Shown: in pieces, positions 25,572 to 37,007 of the stretch
How positions within the stretch are numbered: position 1 is the first letter of the stretch
Layout: every line of letters starts with the position of its first letter
Origin: Salminus brasiliensis
Lineage: Eukaryota; Chordata; Actinopteri; Characiformes; Bryconidae
DNA: 64,000 nucleotides
Assembly (NCBI RefSeq): GCF_030463535.1
Contig: NC_132888.1
Coordinates: 10,430,081-10,494,080 of the forward strand
Direction: 5' to 3'
Notes under the pieces: generated by a model
What the model saw: the letters and a program-made list of their open reading frames with translations, nothing else
The model's database searches: none
Told to the model about the DNA's origin: nothing
Made by a program: the position numbers and the translations under genes

Positions 25572-25895
25572 AAGCGTGATCACCGAACAATCAAGCGTTT
25601 CATGTCAAACAGCCAACAGGGTCGCAAGAAACGTGTTGAAAAAAAGGTGCAAAATAACTGCCCATGAATTGAGGAAAATCAAGCGTGAAGCTGCCAAGAT
25701 GCCATTTGCCACCAGTTTTGCCATTTTTCAGAGCTGCAACGTTACTGAAGTATCAAAAAGCACAAGGTGTGCGATACTCAGGGACATGGCCAAGGTAAGG
25801 AAGGCTGAAAAACGACCACCTTTGAACAAGAAACATAAGATAAAACGTCAAGACTGGGCCAAGAAATATCTTAAGACTGATTTTTCTAAGGTTTT
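25572..25895 (+). pseudogene. DD37E transposase, N-terminal DNA-binding part (frameshifted)
   Basis: The reading KRDHRTIKRF (from 25572) gives the second helix-turn-helix in one frame. At an A7 run (25639-25645) the frame shifts by one, and the protein continues as CKITAHELRKIKREAAK, STRCAILRDMAKVRKAEKRP and DWAKKYLKTDFSKVL. These are the paired helix-turn-helix domains and linker that bind the terminal repeats in Tc1-type enzymes. The frame is lost again at about 25891-25896, where bases expected ahead of the first catalytic Asp appear to be missing. Confidence 0.82.
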
Positions 25896-26339
25896 GATGA
25901 AATGCGAGTGACTCTTGATGGGCCAGATGGATGGGTCCAAGGCTGGATCAGTAAAGGGCAGAGAGCTCACCTCCGACTCAGACGCCAGCAAGGTGGAGGT
26001 GGGGTACTGGTATGGGCTGGTATCATCAAAGATGAAATTGTGGGACCTTTTCGGGTTGAGGATGGAGTGAAGCTCAACTCCCAGACCTACTGCCAGTTTC
26101 TGGAAGACACCTTCAAGCAGTGGTACAGAAAGAAGTTGGTATCGTTCAAGAAAAACATGGTTTTCATGCAGGACAATGCTCCATCACATGCATCCAAATA
26201 CTCCACAGCGTGGCTGGCCAGTAAGGGTCTAAAAGAAGAAAAAATGATGACCTGGCCCCCTTGTTCACCTGATCTGAACCCCATAGAGAACCTGTGGTCC
26301 CTTATAAAATGTGAGATCTACAGGGAGGGAAAACAGTAA
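25896..26339 (+). pseudogene. DD37E transposase, catalytic part (truncated)
   Basis: The frame resumes at DEMRVTLDGPDGW (Asp codon 25896-25898, the presumed first catalytic Asp). It continues through GGGGVLVWAGI, VFMQDNAPSHAS (Asp codon 26172-26174) and SPDLNPIENLWS (Glu codon 26286-26288). The last two acidic residues are separated by 37 residues. A TAA stop at 26337-26339 follows EGKQ. The sequence beyond it still reads TSLNGVWEAVV in frame, so the stop is a mutation and the C-terminus is further shortened. Confidence 0.88.
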
Positions 26340-27439
26340 ACCTCTCTGAACGGTGTCTGGGAGGCTGTGGTGTCTGTGGAGGCATTTGGGTTGATTGAGA
26401 ACATAGTTGTTGTTCAATAATAAAAAGAATCCTCTCAAATACAACTTGCCTAATAATTCTGCACACACTGTAAAGGTTAGGCTATTTTTCACTATTGGAT
26501 CTCCTATTACAGTGGTAAACCTTTTAATAATCAATATAACGATGTATAAATGCCAACAGGACTCATGAATGTCTGGGTTTTGAAGACATTTGCACATGTG
26601 TATGTATGAGAATAGGTTTCATTGGTTATTTTTACATTCACCTATAGGGGCGCCAAAGCTGTAAGAAATTTAGCAAAATTAGGCAGTATGACAAAGATAT
26701 TCTGCTGTCTGTCCTGTTAGCTTTTGAGTCCTTAGCAATGCTGCTAATGAAGTAAATGGCAAGGGTGCTCATTCCAGAACGACTATAAAAGGTTTGGCAC
26801 AAGTTGTAAGAAAAACAATTTAGCGCTCATCTTTTAAGCAACTGTGTGAGTCTCCAATGAAAACATAAAAGATTGTTATGTAAAATACAGCAATAGGCAA
26901 TACAATACTTGGTAAACATACATTAAACTTAATAAATAACAATAACTACATTTATATCAATGTAGAATAGTTGCATTCAGTGCTGAAAGTAAAAATAACA
27001 AAGCAAGAACCATCCAGATATACAGAGAGAACCACTGCTCGATACAAATCTCTATTGTTTTGGATCTGAGTTGATTTTAGTTCTTTAGAATAGAACTGGA
27101 CAGCAGCGATACAAGTTGAAAAACAACTGAATAACAGTAACCTTGATTTCCTTATATTATGAACATTTGACTGTTTATGAAAATTAAGATACATGAAGAA
27201 AGAGTGCAGAAGGTGAGTAGAAGTAAACTGGAGAACAGGCCGCTAAGAACAGAAGTTGCCAGCAAATAAGGTGGGATGCTATTTTTGGTTTCCACGAGTC
27301 AGGAGTATTCTTGAAAAAGAAAAGTGTGCATGAGTGACAAACCTGGCTAGGTGCCAAAAAAGAACTGAGAGAAAAAATAAAATATATAAAAAAAATAAAA
27401 GTTGGGGAAACATTTGAGGTTTCGTCAAGCAACTCCCCC

Positions 27440-27700
27440 TCCCTCTCCTCAAGCTGCTATGACCAGTTTTTTTTTTTTGTTTTTTTTTCCTCCAGGCCCT
27501 CGATTGAAAGAGCCGCCGCGAAGAGGACCCCCTGCTAGCCTGCGGCGCAAAATTTAGGAGAAAGCCAAAAAAATCAATTCCTTTCCTTCTGACGGCTTTG
27601 AAAGTTGCTGCTGGGTGAAGAGCAAAGGGAGGCCTCTGATCCCGCAAGGCTCTCTTCTCTCCAGCACAAAAAAGGTGAAATGACAGGTATATCTTCAGGT
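27440..27700. promoter_or_regulatory. candidate conserved non-coding element
   Basis: A GC-richer block with CpGs (AAGAGCCGCCGCGAAGAGGA, CTGCGGCGCAAAATTTAGG), two T tracts and AGGTGAAATGACAGG (MEIS-type TGACAG). No frame with a known domain. Inference. Confidence 0.25.
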
Positions 27701-27834
27701 TTGTAGCGCGCTCCTCTTACAAACTGCACAATAAATAAAAACAAGAGAGCAAAGGTATTGTCTGCCCTTTGATTTCAGTCTCAATTTGATGCCAGCTCTA
27801 GCAAAGGGGCAAAAAAAAGAGAAAGAAAACTTCC

Positions 27835-28260
27835 AATGCTTTTCGCTAAATCCCATCTGCGCCGGGCAGCTGAAGAGTCAGGAGGACGTTGGTTTTTTCA
27901 CTGACTGCAGTGGAAGTCAGTCTAGTTAGTCATTCACCATCGCCGTTCACTAACGACTACTCCACCCCAATAATTACCACTGCAAAACTCTTGTGCTCAA
28001 ATTAATAAAAGGACATGTGTAATGTGCCCCCATAGCTCAACAGTTAGTCCAATTATGGCTTGTCCAGGCAGATGATGTGCCGTCGCTGGGAGAGTAATGA
28101 CTTTGACACGAACGTGGAGTCATTAGGAAACGGACTACATTATCTTAGGAGCTCCTGTGTGATTAGGCTCTGCTCCTGCCCCTGATTGAAATGACAACAG
28201 CAGCCCCTTCTCACACAGAGAGATCACTCAAATGTGGTATTTAAATGGTACCTAATTACC
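27835..28260. promoter_or_regulatory. candidate conserved non-coding element with PBX/MEIS-like words
   Basis: CCTGATTGAAATGACAACAG at 28181-28200 places a PBX-type TGATTGA next to a MEIS-type TGACA. GTCATTAGGAAACG and AATAATTACCACTGC are nearby. It is repeat-free. Motif reading is by eye and does not establish binding. Confidence 0.3.
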
Positions 28261-28959
28261 CAAAATACCACTGGACAGGATGATCACTCAAACAGGACAG
28301 GGCTTATTATATAGAACAGCTTTGATTGAGTTTGATTTCTTTTTTTTAAGGCCTTGATTTGACACAAAGACCTTCTTCCAGCGAAGTTCTGCATATCTTA
28401 GACCATCCCAGTCTGCACAAAGTCATTCCGCACTTTGGCGATGTTTGAAAGCAAAACTTTTATGACACTGATAAACACTGTGAACGCAGCCTTCATACGA
28501 AGCCGTGTAGATACATACATCCAAACCCTTTCTAAAATAGAAGCTGTGAATTTTTATTGCCGCAAATTAAGGTGTTTATTACACGTTCCTACTTGTTATC
28601 AACATGTTTTGCATGTGTTGGTTGTTCCACACTTGCGATCAGAGTTCAGACAGATCATTACCGAAAAGATCTCGGCACATTTGCATAATCTCCAAAGTAA
28701 TTATGAGCTTGACTTGTTCTGTAATCTCTCCCAGTTTCGCTGTTTTTCCCCATCTTCTTTCTGAAGGAATGCATATTTTGACGTCAAACGTGTTAAAAAA
28801 ATGTAACACTCAAACCCACAGAGGTTTTCACATTTCCTTAATTCTCCAACAAACAGCTAAATTTGTCAACACTCCCAAACTCAGATTCCACAGAGGTAAT
28901 GCACAGCGATGAATATATGAATGATGAATATGGAGCACATGCTGAGCCACTGTAGGACC

Positions 28960-29640
28960 CATGCTGATAATGTCGAGCTTTAGGCCATTTTGTTCCTACA
29001 GTTTTCAAAACATTACAGTATTTATTTAGCGAGCAGAAAAGGTACCGTTATGAAGTAGCATTCAATTAAACCTGTAACGTCTAACAAAAAGAGGGCAAAT
29101 TATGCCGCTAATGAAGACTAATTGAACAAAAATACATACATGACCCATATAGGCGCTTTTAAGTAGCCACTGCTATAAACATCTTATTATTAATGCTTTC
29201 ATGCAAATCAGTGGCAGCTCTTAAAGCAGTGATGCCTGTTAGCTAATAAGACGACCAGTCATCTAAACCTGGCATCAGGCATTTGCATTATTTGACTAAC
29301 ATTTGTCCAGGCATGCGTCCCTCGTTACCTTTTTTTTTTTGCGACATGCGCGAATGTCACAAAGCGCGAGTTGCCAAAGCTGCAAATGTCAATTACCATA
29401 TTTCCCCTGACATTTCAGGCTAATAGCTGACATGCAGCAGGTGTAATAAGCATCATTACATTTTAGACGGCTCAAGACACATCAAACACACAAATGCTTG
29501 CCAGCAGTTCTGTAACACGAGAGCCTTGTTATGTCTACAGCGTATTTCATTGTCAATTTGAAAATCTTTACACCACGCCACAATCATGAGAAATGGCTTT
29601 GTTAATGTAATAGACGCTCTTGGCATTTCGAAAAGCACTC
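28960..29640. promoter_or_regulatory. candidate conserved non-coding element(s)
   Basis: Long repeat-free run with GTATTTATTTAGCGAGC, GCATTCAATTAAACCTG, GCTAATGAAGACTAATTG, GCGACATGCGCGAATGTCAC and CAAATGTCAATTACC. A T tract at 29331-29340 interrupts it. Texture suggests a developmental enhancer block, unverified. Confidence 0.3.
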
Positions 29641-29878
29641 AGCGCTCTCGATTACCTCATTTAGTCTTATTATTTAGGGGTCTTATTTACTTCTCCATTC
29701 ATAAAGTGTAGGCCTACGTTGTTAATGGAGTAGACTGGTGTTCAGACATCGTCTGCCTGTGTCTTTGAATGCGTGGTGTAAGTAAGAAAAGGAAAGTGAG
29801 GCAAAGACAAAGAGTGAAGTGAAGGTTTCACATACCTGCCTCTCTAGATGACCATCAGATACATGTTGTAGGCTTTTA

Positions 29879-30221
29879 CACCCATCAGCCATAGCATTAG
29901 CACCACTTGCAACACTACAGATCTGAGAATTCGATGCATGGACTACACAAGAACATCTGTAGGTGTCCTATAGTATCTGCAACAAGGACTCCTTTAAGTC
30001 CTGTAAGTTGTGAGGTGGGGCCTCCATGGATTGCATCACTGAACTTTAGATACCCTTGACCCTGTTGCCGGCTCACTGGTTGGCCCTTGTTGGAGTACTT
30101 TTGGTAGGTACTGACCACTGCATGCCAGAAAAACCCCACAAGACCTGCCTGATGTGATAAACGGATAAACGCTGTTTCTCCCTTCACCTGTCAGTGGTGC
30201 TAATGTTATGACAGACTGTCG
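29879..30221 (-). mobile_element. Tc1-like family E element, internally deleted, both ends present
   Basis: Left end CACCCATCAGCCATAGCATT and right end GGTGCTAATGTTATGACAG are inverted relatives, flanked by TA (29877-29878 and 30222-30223). Internal minus-strand pieces (AGTACTTTTGGTAGGTACTG and CACTGCATGCCAGAA) are the VSTYQK-like part of a Tc1 transposase N-terminus. 343 bp; the catalytic region has been lost. Confidence 0.82.
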
Positions 30222-30721
30222 TATATACAAAACAACTTAAAGCTGTTGTTTTAATTACTTCAGGTCTCACCTTTTTAACTGACAAACTGTGCCTCTGAGT
30301 TTATACTGCACCAAATCTTATTTGTACTTTTTGATATTTGGTGTCACACCAGGCTTCTGATCTCTTTGCTTATGCACCTTAAATGTGCCCTATGGTGGAA
30401 AACTGTACTATCATTGGCACAGAGTTTGGTGCATAAAACCGACATACCATAAACTTCAAATGCTGTGGTGTTCTCTTTCAAAAGAAAGTCCTGCATAAGC
30501 AAAACAGGTCAGGCCCATACATCCAGCCCACTACAGAAAGCATCTCAACACCTAAAGCTGCAGCACGGTGAAGTGCAATGACTACATAGTGAGAATATGG
30601 TATTGCTGATACTTTTAGTCACTTTTCGATTCAAACCTCACCACATTTGTGCATCAGCAACCCTGGAGAGCATGCATTTCCCCACCAGCCTTGTGACCTC
30701 AGCTTTTCCTATGCCAGTGTC

Positions 30722-30835
30722 CGCAGAATCAGAATCAGAATCTCTTTATTTCACCAAGTATGTTACCCATACAAGGAATTTGTCTTGGTGAGAGCAACAC
30801 GCATGACAAGTAACAAAGAAACACAGAACACAGTC
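30722..30835. repeat. fish retroposon tail repeat (AGAATCAGAATC type)
   Basis: AGAATCAGAATCAGAATCTC then TTTATTTCACCAAGTATGTT and ACAAGGAATTTGTCTTGG match a repeat commonly found at the 3' ends of fish non-LTR elements. Exact extent uncertain. Confidence 0.65.
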
Positions 30836-31356
30836 TTAAACTAAAGGAAAATGACACTAAACAATAAATAGGGTAGGGGATAAATTAAAAAAAAAGTAGA
30901 AAGTACTAAAGGTAATAAAGGTAATAAAGAGCTGAAAAATATATTTACAGAAAAGAAAAGGACATCTAGAAGGGGAGCACAAAGGAAGCAGGTGACGAAG
31001 TCAAAGCCAAGAAAGTGAGCAGATAAATGCGCTAGTTTGTATTGACTAGGATCCAAAAGACACCTCAGGCTAGATGCTGTCAAATACAAAGGTCAGTGTG
31101 GATACCTAGATTCACAATACTCAACAAATACTACACTTAACCTGAATATCAAGCAAATCAAGTATAATCTTAATAAGCAAGTACACTTAGAAGAATAAAC
31201 CACAGGAAAGGATATCAGTACTAGCTAGTAAGACTCTATTATTTATACAGTGCTAAAAACAAAGCTATACAAAGCTGTGCTATGCTAAGCTATGTGATGT
31301 CTGTGTGAGCCATTTCAGTGACCTAAGGATGACACGCAAAATCGTGAAGCATTTGT

Positions 31357-31647
31357 GAGGTAGTGGTCACTCAGTGGTTAGAGCACTGGGCTATTGATGA
31401 CATGGTTGTGGGTTCAATACCCAGGCTCTGCAAGCTGCCACTGTTGTCACTGTTGCCACCTTCAACCTTTCTGCTCCCCGGGTGGAGCAGCAATGGCTGC
31501 CCACCGCTTCAGGCATGTGAGCTCACATTCAATGTGTGTGTTTGATCACCAGTGTGTGTGTATTCACTGCACTGATGAGTTAAAGACGGAGGCCAAATTC
31601 CATCTGTGTCCAACACCAATGGCGAACATGGTTGTCTTGTCTTGTCT
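31357..31647 (+). mobile_element. tRNA-derived SINE, near full length
   Basis: The A box lies in TCACTCAGTGGTTAGAGCAC and the B box in GTGGGTTCAATACCCAGGC. The body continues with GCAAGCTGCCACTGTTG, a TG-rich middle, GGCCAAATTCCATCTGTGTCC and a repeating TTGTC tail. It is the same family as 20861-21124 (opposite strand) and 38033-38143 (internally deleted). Confidence 0.85.
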
Positions 31648-31891
31648 AAACTAGACAATCAAAAAAGAGATCATTACTTTTGTATCGTTTTATTCTGAGG
31701 TCAAAAGAAAGGTGCGTAAATGGGACTATCAAACCACATCTGAGGGTATTTCACCCCTTTCAAAGTCACATACTCACTATTATATACAATTATTTCTCAT
31801 TATACCACACTATTTAAGAAATGCATCTGCAATTCAAATGAAACATGCACTTTTGCAGATTACCTCTCATGTGTGGCTTGTGTGAACTCTG

Positions 31892-32088
31892 TACACTGTT
31901 AAACATAGAAGATCCTTGAGGAACTTCAGTTTTAAACTGTGTAGGGACCTCTTAAGGTGATTTGAGGAACATTCAAGGAAAGGTTTTAGAAGAAAATGGT
32001 TCCTTGAAGGTTCCTCAAAGCACCTTGAGAGAATCCTCCACAGTTTCAAACTGAAGTTCCTCAAGGATCTTATTTGTTTAACAGTGCA
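31892..32088. mobile_element. foldback MITE with about 75-bp inverted arms
   Basis: The left arm from CACTGTTAAACA...GATCCTTGAGGAACTTCAG pairs with the right arm CTGAAGTTCCTCAAGGATC...TGTTTAACAGTG, leaving a short centre. Left flank is TA. Transcribed, it would form a long hairpin. Minus-strand frame 31867-32145 is a by-product. Confidence 0.85.
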
Positions 32089-34021
32089 GTAAAAGGTAAG
32101 ATGTGGGCCCATTAAAACCCATATTTTACATCTGTTCAAAATCACACTGGTCCAATTCTGCGCTTTTATTTGTATCTCATTCAGTTCTTTTTCATTTTCA
32201 ATGGTTCTTTTTTATGATTGCATTTATTGATTGTTTTTTATCCTTATTATTTATTATTTGTACTTTCTTTTTTATACTAATGGTTTCCATGTGTGTTTGA
32301 AGTTCCTTTAATACATTTTATTTTTATTTTTATTTGAATTAATAAGTTTTACTTCCCACCATTTTTTTTTCATCCTTGAGTGACTTGTGAGGTGCTTATA
32401 AATAACACTATATTACTATTATTATTAAGATCTCCATGCTGTTCATTCTGTCCCTCATGAGCTAAAAATCATAGATCACATTACACACCCTCCTACAGAC
32501 AGCATTTCTCTGAGATTCACCATCTGTGAATAAAAGAATTTTCTCAAGAAAATGGCCATCATGTCCACACACTTATAAATAAACCTATTGGTTCTTGGTT
32601 TGGACATATAATTCAGAGAAAAAATGTTTAATTGGTAGAGAACTTTTACATTATGCAGTTTATTTTTAAGAGTCCAGGTTGTTTTATTTGATAGAAGGGC
32701 CACAAGAATTTCAGCCAAATCCTAAAACTTCACCAAGCAGAGAAATAGCAAACGTGTGGCAGCAGATCATCCAGATATTGTGCAAAAAACTACCTGTGCA
32801 GGTAATGACTTAGAAAGTAGAATTCTGCAGAGGCAAATAGATTTAACTCTATTATCACTGCAATTACATGCCTGCTCTTTGGCAGTGTGTTGAAGTCCAA
32901 CCCTTGAGGTCAAGCGTAGGTCAAACTGACCTCTGAACAGAGGTAATGGCTTAGAAATAGCAGTTCCTATTTTCCATCCCCTCTACAGCACCTATGCCCC
33001 TGTGTGTATTCTCTTCTCTGCCCCTATCATACGAGGGCATTTACACACCTTCCCTTTCTATTACTCGCCTTTGTTTTGATGGGTAAAAAATTGAGGCAAT
33101 TTTTGGCAGACTAAACAAGGAGCAAGTCATCTAAAAAATAATCTGAACAGACTATTTTTTCAGATGATATAACGACTAATATGTCATTTCTGAACAAGCA
33201 TAATCATCCTATTTGCTGTTTGGAAAAATACAGGCACGCATTTAATAGCCATGGTTCTATAAATCATAAATATTTCACTTTTTTTCCCTGACAAAAATGG
33301 CTGTTTACAAGAAGTGACAACAAAAAAGCAAAAAGTATGTTATAGGTAACTTGCATGGGAAAATAAAAAATAAAAAACTTGGACTGATTACCCAAACAAA
33401 GATTAAGCCTGGTCTAAGAGTAAAAATGACCTTTAATGGGGAACTACCACTGACAGCTGGGTTGTGAGGAAAAGGAAACTTTAGGGCTTGCAGGCTTACT
33501 GTGTTCAGAAATGGGCCAGTTCTGTATTTATATTTATATATTTATATATAGGCAAACAACATTTGAAAGTATCCTGCTGAAGATTAAACAAAATGGTGCT
33601 GACAACAAAAACGCAGTGTTCATTTTCAACCTGCTGAGCAAAATAAAAACATTTCTTTCTTCAAGTGGTTGTATCTGAACTCACCGACAAAGTCAAGAAT
33701 CCACCCCACTGTGCCACCCCCCCACAGGCGAGCATTCCGAAATCCGGAACGCTGTGGAAAAAAAGTTCAACCCGTGATTATGAATAAGATAATGGTAATT
33801 ACGAAGATCCACAGTTTTCACAAAGTATCTTGCAACTCGTTATGATAATTACACAATGTAAATGTCTGATATAGGCCTAATGCCTTCCATTTTTGACATG
33901 AACCCTAAAAGAATCCTACATTTCCTACATTTCTCTTGCATTTATTTCTCCCCGTGATCTATTTACTGTGTTTATGTGGCTTTGTGTCACTAACAGTCAT
34001 ATCCCTCCGAATTAAAGTGGC
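32089..34021. other. intergenic stretch, no gene seen
   Basis: AT-rich, with TTTATA tracts around 33527-33550. A repeat-poor segment at 33690-33870 (CCGAAATCCGGAACGC, GGTAATTACGAAGATCC) might be conserved. No coding exon. Confidence 0.45.
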
Positions 34022-34626
34022 TGCACTCTTAAAAATAAAGGTGCTACAAAGGGATCTTTGAGTGCTATCATAGGACAACTGGTTTTGCGCTTCATAAAGA
34101 ACCACATTTGGGAGAAGATCATCTTTAAATGAGTAAAGAAAATTTACGTCTACTTCTTTAAATCATTAAAAGATTGCTTTTTACAAAAATACAAAAATGT
34201 CCAAATGTTTGTGGACACCCCTTCTAATGAATGCATTCAGCTACTTTAAGTTGCACCAGTTGCTGACACAGATGTGCAAATGCACACAAACACACACACA
34301 GCTTGTCTAGCACCTGTACTGCCAATAGAATAGAACCCTCTGTAGCAGATAAACCTTAACCTATTGACACCATGCCTAATGCCAGGTGTGGGCTAGAGGT
34401 GTATAAAGCCCCCCTCCCCCAGCATTGCGCTGTGTTGGTGGTGCTCCATCCAAAAACTTTTGGGATGAGTTGGGAAGTTGGGGATGAGTTATCCTGACCC
34501 TTCGTAAGGAGCAGTGTGTGCCAATACTTTTGTCCATATAATGTAGTCCTTTATTGAACCACAAATGGGTCTACTATCGCATTGTTTGAAAAAATCTTTG
34601 TAGCACCCTTATTTATAAGAGTGTGC
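34022..34626. mobile_element. MITE family B, split by a family A insertion
   Basis: Left end CACTCTTAAAAATAAAGGTG (from 34024) and right end TTTGTAGCACCCTTATTTATA...AGAGTGTGC are inverted repeats of about 30 bp. GGATCTTTGAGTGC and AAAGAACCACAT lie inside the left end. The two halves are separated by a complete family A copy (34192-34543), so B is the older insertion. Confidence 0.82.
34192..34543 (+). mobile_element. MITE family A, copy 4, inserted in family B
   Basis: Left terminus ATGTCCAAATGTTTGTGGAC and right terminus CCAATACTTTTGTCCATATA, flanked by TA (34190-34191 and 34544-34545). The core is shortened relative to copy 2 (about 115 bp less). Confidence 0.87.
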
Positions 34627-34827
34627 TTTTGTTACTGTGCCTTTAAGACAGAGACAGATTTAAGCTAGATGCAAATTACATCGGTTCTGATTGGCTGTCC
34701 AGTACTGTGCTTTGTTCAAAAAAGCATTCAAGGCTGAAACACATCCAATTGTCAGCAAGAATGGGTGGGTGGGCTAAATAGATGGATATGTACATGCTTT
34801 GTTTTTTGTGACATAACAAGTACTCTT

Positions 34828-34829
<2 letters not shown>

Positions 34830-34872
<43 letters not shown>
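34830..34872. repeat. (TA)n microsatellite
   Basis: About 43 bases of uninterrupted AT dinucleotides. Confidence 0.97.
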
Positions 34873-34875
<3 letters not shown>

Positions 34876-35079
34876 TCCATGTATGGACTGACAGACAGCG
34901 TAACAAACAGTATGTTCTGAATAAGAAAGTCAAACACTTCTTTATCTAAAAAGGAAAACTGTTCTAACTTGTCTCTGGAAGGAAGGTCCAAACATCTGGC
35001 ACTGTAACATGTCCCTCACAGTAAGCAAAAGCAAAGTCTGCTCAGATGCTAATCAGATCTGCTGAGACCATGTTTAGTC

Positions 35080-35540
35080 CAGTGTCTTCCGTTCCTTCAC
35101 AATAATGCCGCTCTAACTGAATGAAGAGGCCTTCTATGGTAGAATGGCGCACAAAATAGGCCTCTCAATTACTTTCCTACTGGGACACGCAGGCATAGAA
35201 AACCGCATTAGACTGCAAACAGATGACTGTTCACATGAAAGGCATCTTTGGGGATGTTTGAATATGAAGAAACAAACACTTAATTTACTGTAATTGCATT
35301 ACGGAGGCCTGTAATTGACAGGGCAGTGCAGTGCAGGGCTGGGCTAGGCCGGGCCCTGTGGTTGGAGTCCATAAACAGCGAGTCACCTTGTTAATGCGCA
35401 GTGTATTATGTACACTTCGCCAAATATTAACAAGGTTACGCCATGCCAAGGTCGTTTGGAATATCAACTGGGAAAAAAGGGTTCATTTGAGTACAGCAAG
35501 CCTTCTGTCATTTTCTGCAGAAGGAGAAGTCAATACGTGG
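35080..35540. promoter_or_regulatory. candidate conserved non-coding element
   Basis: Repeat-free. Contains ACTTAATTTACTGTAATTGC and GCCTGTAATTGACAGGGC (homeodomain ATTG/TAATT next to MEIS/TGIF-like TTGACAGG, 35309-35323), GACTGTTCACATGAAAGGC and TGTTAATGCGCAGTG. Unverified inference. Confidence 0.3.
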
Positions 35541-36396
35541 CCCTCTTAGCTGGTGAAAGCTTCACAAACCATAAAAAACACGACTAAATCAATACCTCAC
35601 AATGCAAATGGCTCACAAGGTCAACTACACGGCACCGTCTGTATTCCCTACATTGGCATACAGGCTGTTTTCACAGAATTTCTATCATGAAAAGACTCCA
35701 ATCACTCTGCCACCTTACACCAGGGCTGGCACGAGTGACCACCACAGCCATTGAGGTTTAGAATTTGCCTAAAAATGTTTTTTTTTTTCTCCACAGATGG
35801 AGAGGTGAAATCTGCCTCTCTTTTTTTAAACAACCCCTTGTGTTTATCTTCTCCTTGGTCATATGAATTGCATACTCACAACAGATTAGCATCAAATATT
35901 CTCACACTTGTGACGGCGGTGCACTTAACAGCCAACCATGCCCTGTGCATACTAATGCCACATTCAACCCTTCAAAAGCAGAGGTGCACGGCTGTCTGTG
36001 TTTGCGTGACACCATTGTTGGTATGCATGGAGCGGCACGATGCTTTTGTTACCGTGCGCCTGATATGGCGGCCCGCCTGTCAGCCCCCAAAAACCTCCTT
36101 GCCTTACCTTGCCTTCTCAGGCGGTTGTGATGTCGGAACTAACCCTCTAATAAAGCCTGGCGAGGCCAGAGAGAGTGGGAGCCTCCCGTGCATGAGTTAT
36201 TCAATATTAATGCCCTGCAGCATCAGAAAACACAGTCTGCTGTAAACACTGGGCTGCACTTAAACAAAAACCCATGCGAACATTCATCTAATCTGTTAAA
36301 CAGTGGCAAATCAACAAGAGCTATAAGGAACCAACAAGCAGCTCAAAGATGAAACTCTTTGTTATAGTGATCACTTATGTTGTCATTATCTTGCAA
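35541..36396. other. intergenic stretch, no gene accepted
   Basis: It holds a 164-codon plus-strand frame (35751-36245) with no recognisable domain, biased composition and no support from splice sites. Part of the segment (36030-36180) is CpG-containing and repeat-poor. Confidence 0.45.
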
Positions 36397-36500
36397 AAAT
36401 CTTGTATCTCCATTTTTGCCATATTTGCTTTTTGATGTAATGTGAATCTGGCAGTTGTTCTGTACATCATGTGCAGATTTCATCAGCAAACATATGTATA
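36397..36500. repeat. foldback MITE family C, partial copy 3
   Basis: AATCTTGTATCTCCATTTTT, TGTAATGTGAATCTGGCAGT and TTCTGTACATCATGTG match the other family C copies. The right arm is not visible. Confidence 0.6.
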
Positions 36501-37007
36501 TTCATATGTAAATGTATGTTATAGTACAATAAATGTAATTAATATGAGAGGTAATAAACAGTCAAACAAATAAATTGTCTAGAACTTTTGGAAAATATTT
36601 CTAATTGACAGTCCCGGACCTGTGGGTGTGGCATAGAGTACAGCTGTCCTAAAAGAAGCTACTCTTATAGTGAAAGCCCATTCATTTCATCTCTATTTCA
36701 TGAACTGGGTCAAGTCATATTTTGTACCAGTTGGCCTAATTTGATGTATGATATATTAAGATTAACATTAAATCATGTATGTGGGCATCAGGAAAGGACA
36801 CAAGTTTAAGAAAACCACCTGCATTATAATTGAACACGAAAGTGTGTTTTTAGATGAACTGGTCTCTTTTCACAAGCTTCACAAGAGTCACAAAGCATAA
36901 ATACCTGGACAGCATGTTCACTGTAACTACTTGTAGTCTTAAGTGCTTCTACAAATTGTGCATTTACAGTCTGAATATCTCAGCAGTCTGAAGCCCTATT
37001 GACACAG

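Larger units (their letters stand above)
25259..26472 (+). mobile_element. Tc1/mariner transposon, DD37E type, broken
   Basis: A 1.2-kb element with matching ends: left CACTCTGTGCAGAATTATTAGG and, at the right, its near-complement TAATAATTCTGCACACACTG. A further internal copy of the motif lies at 25442-25461 (GCTTAATTATTAGGCAACT). It carries a degraded transposase (see CDS entries). The 37-residue spacing between the second Asp and the Glu is that of the DD37E (TRT-like) branch of Tc1/mariner, known from fishes; assignment to TRT itself is inference. Confidence 0.88.
26473..29878. other. intergenic stretch without genes; several candidate conserved segments
   Basis: No coding exon or clear transposon was found over 3.4 kb, which is unusually repeat-poor for this window. 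Frames present are short and lack domains. See separate entries at 27440-27700, 27835-28260 and 28960-29640. Confidence 0.5.

Noticed and set aside
25902..26339. Intact domesticated transposase gene
   Set aside because: Frameshifts and a premature stop separate it from its DNA-binding half; it is a dead transposon copy.
31357..31450. tRNA gene signal (A and B boxes)
   Set aside because: The boxes belong to a SINE repeated elsewhere in the window; no complete cloverleaf or terminator arrangement.
35751..36245. 164-codon open frame on the plus strand
   Set aside because: No recognisable domain, phenylalanine run from a T tract, no splice or promoter support; consistent with chance in a long window.
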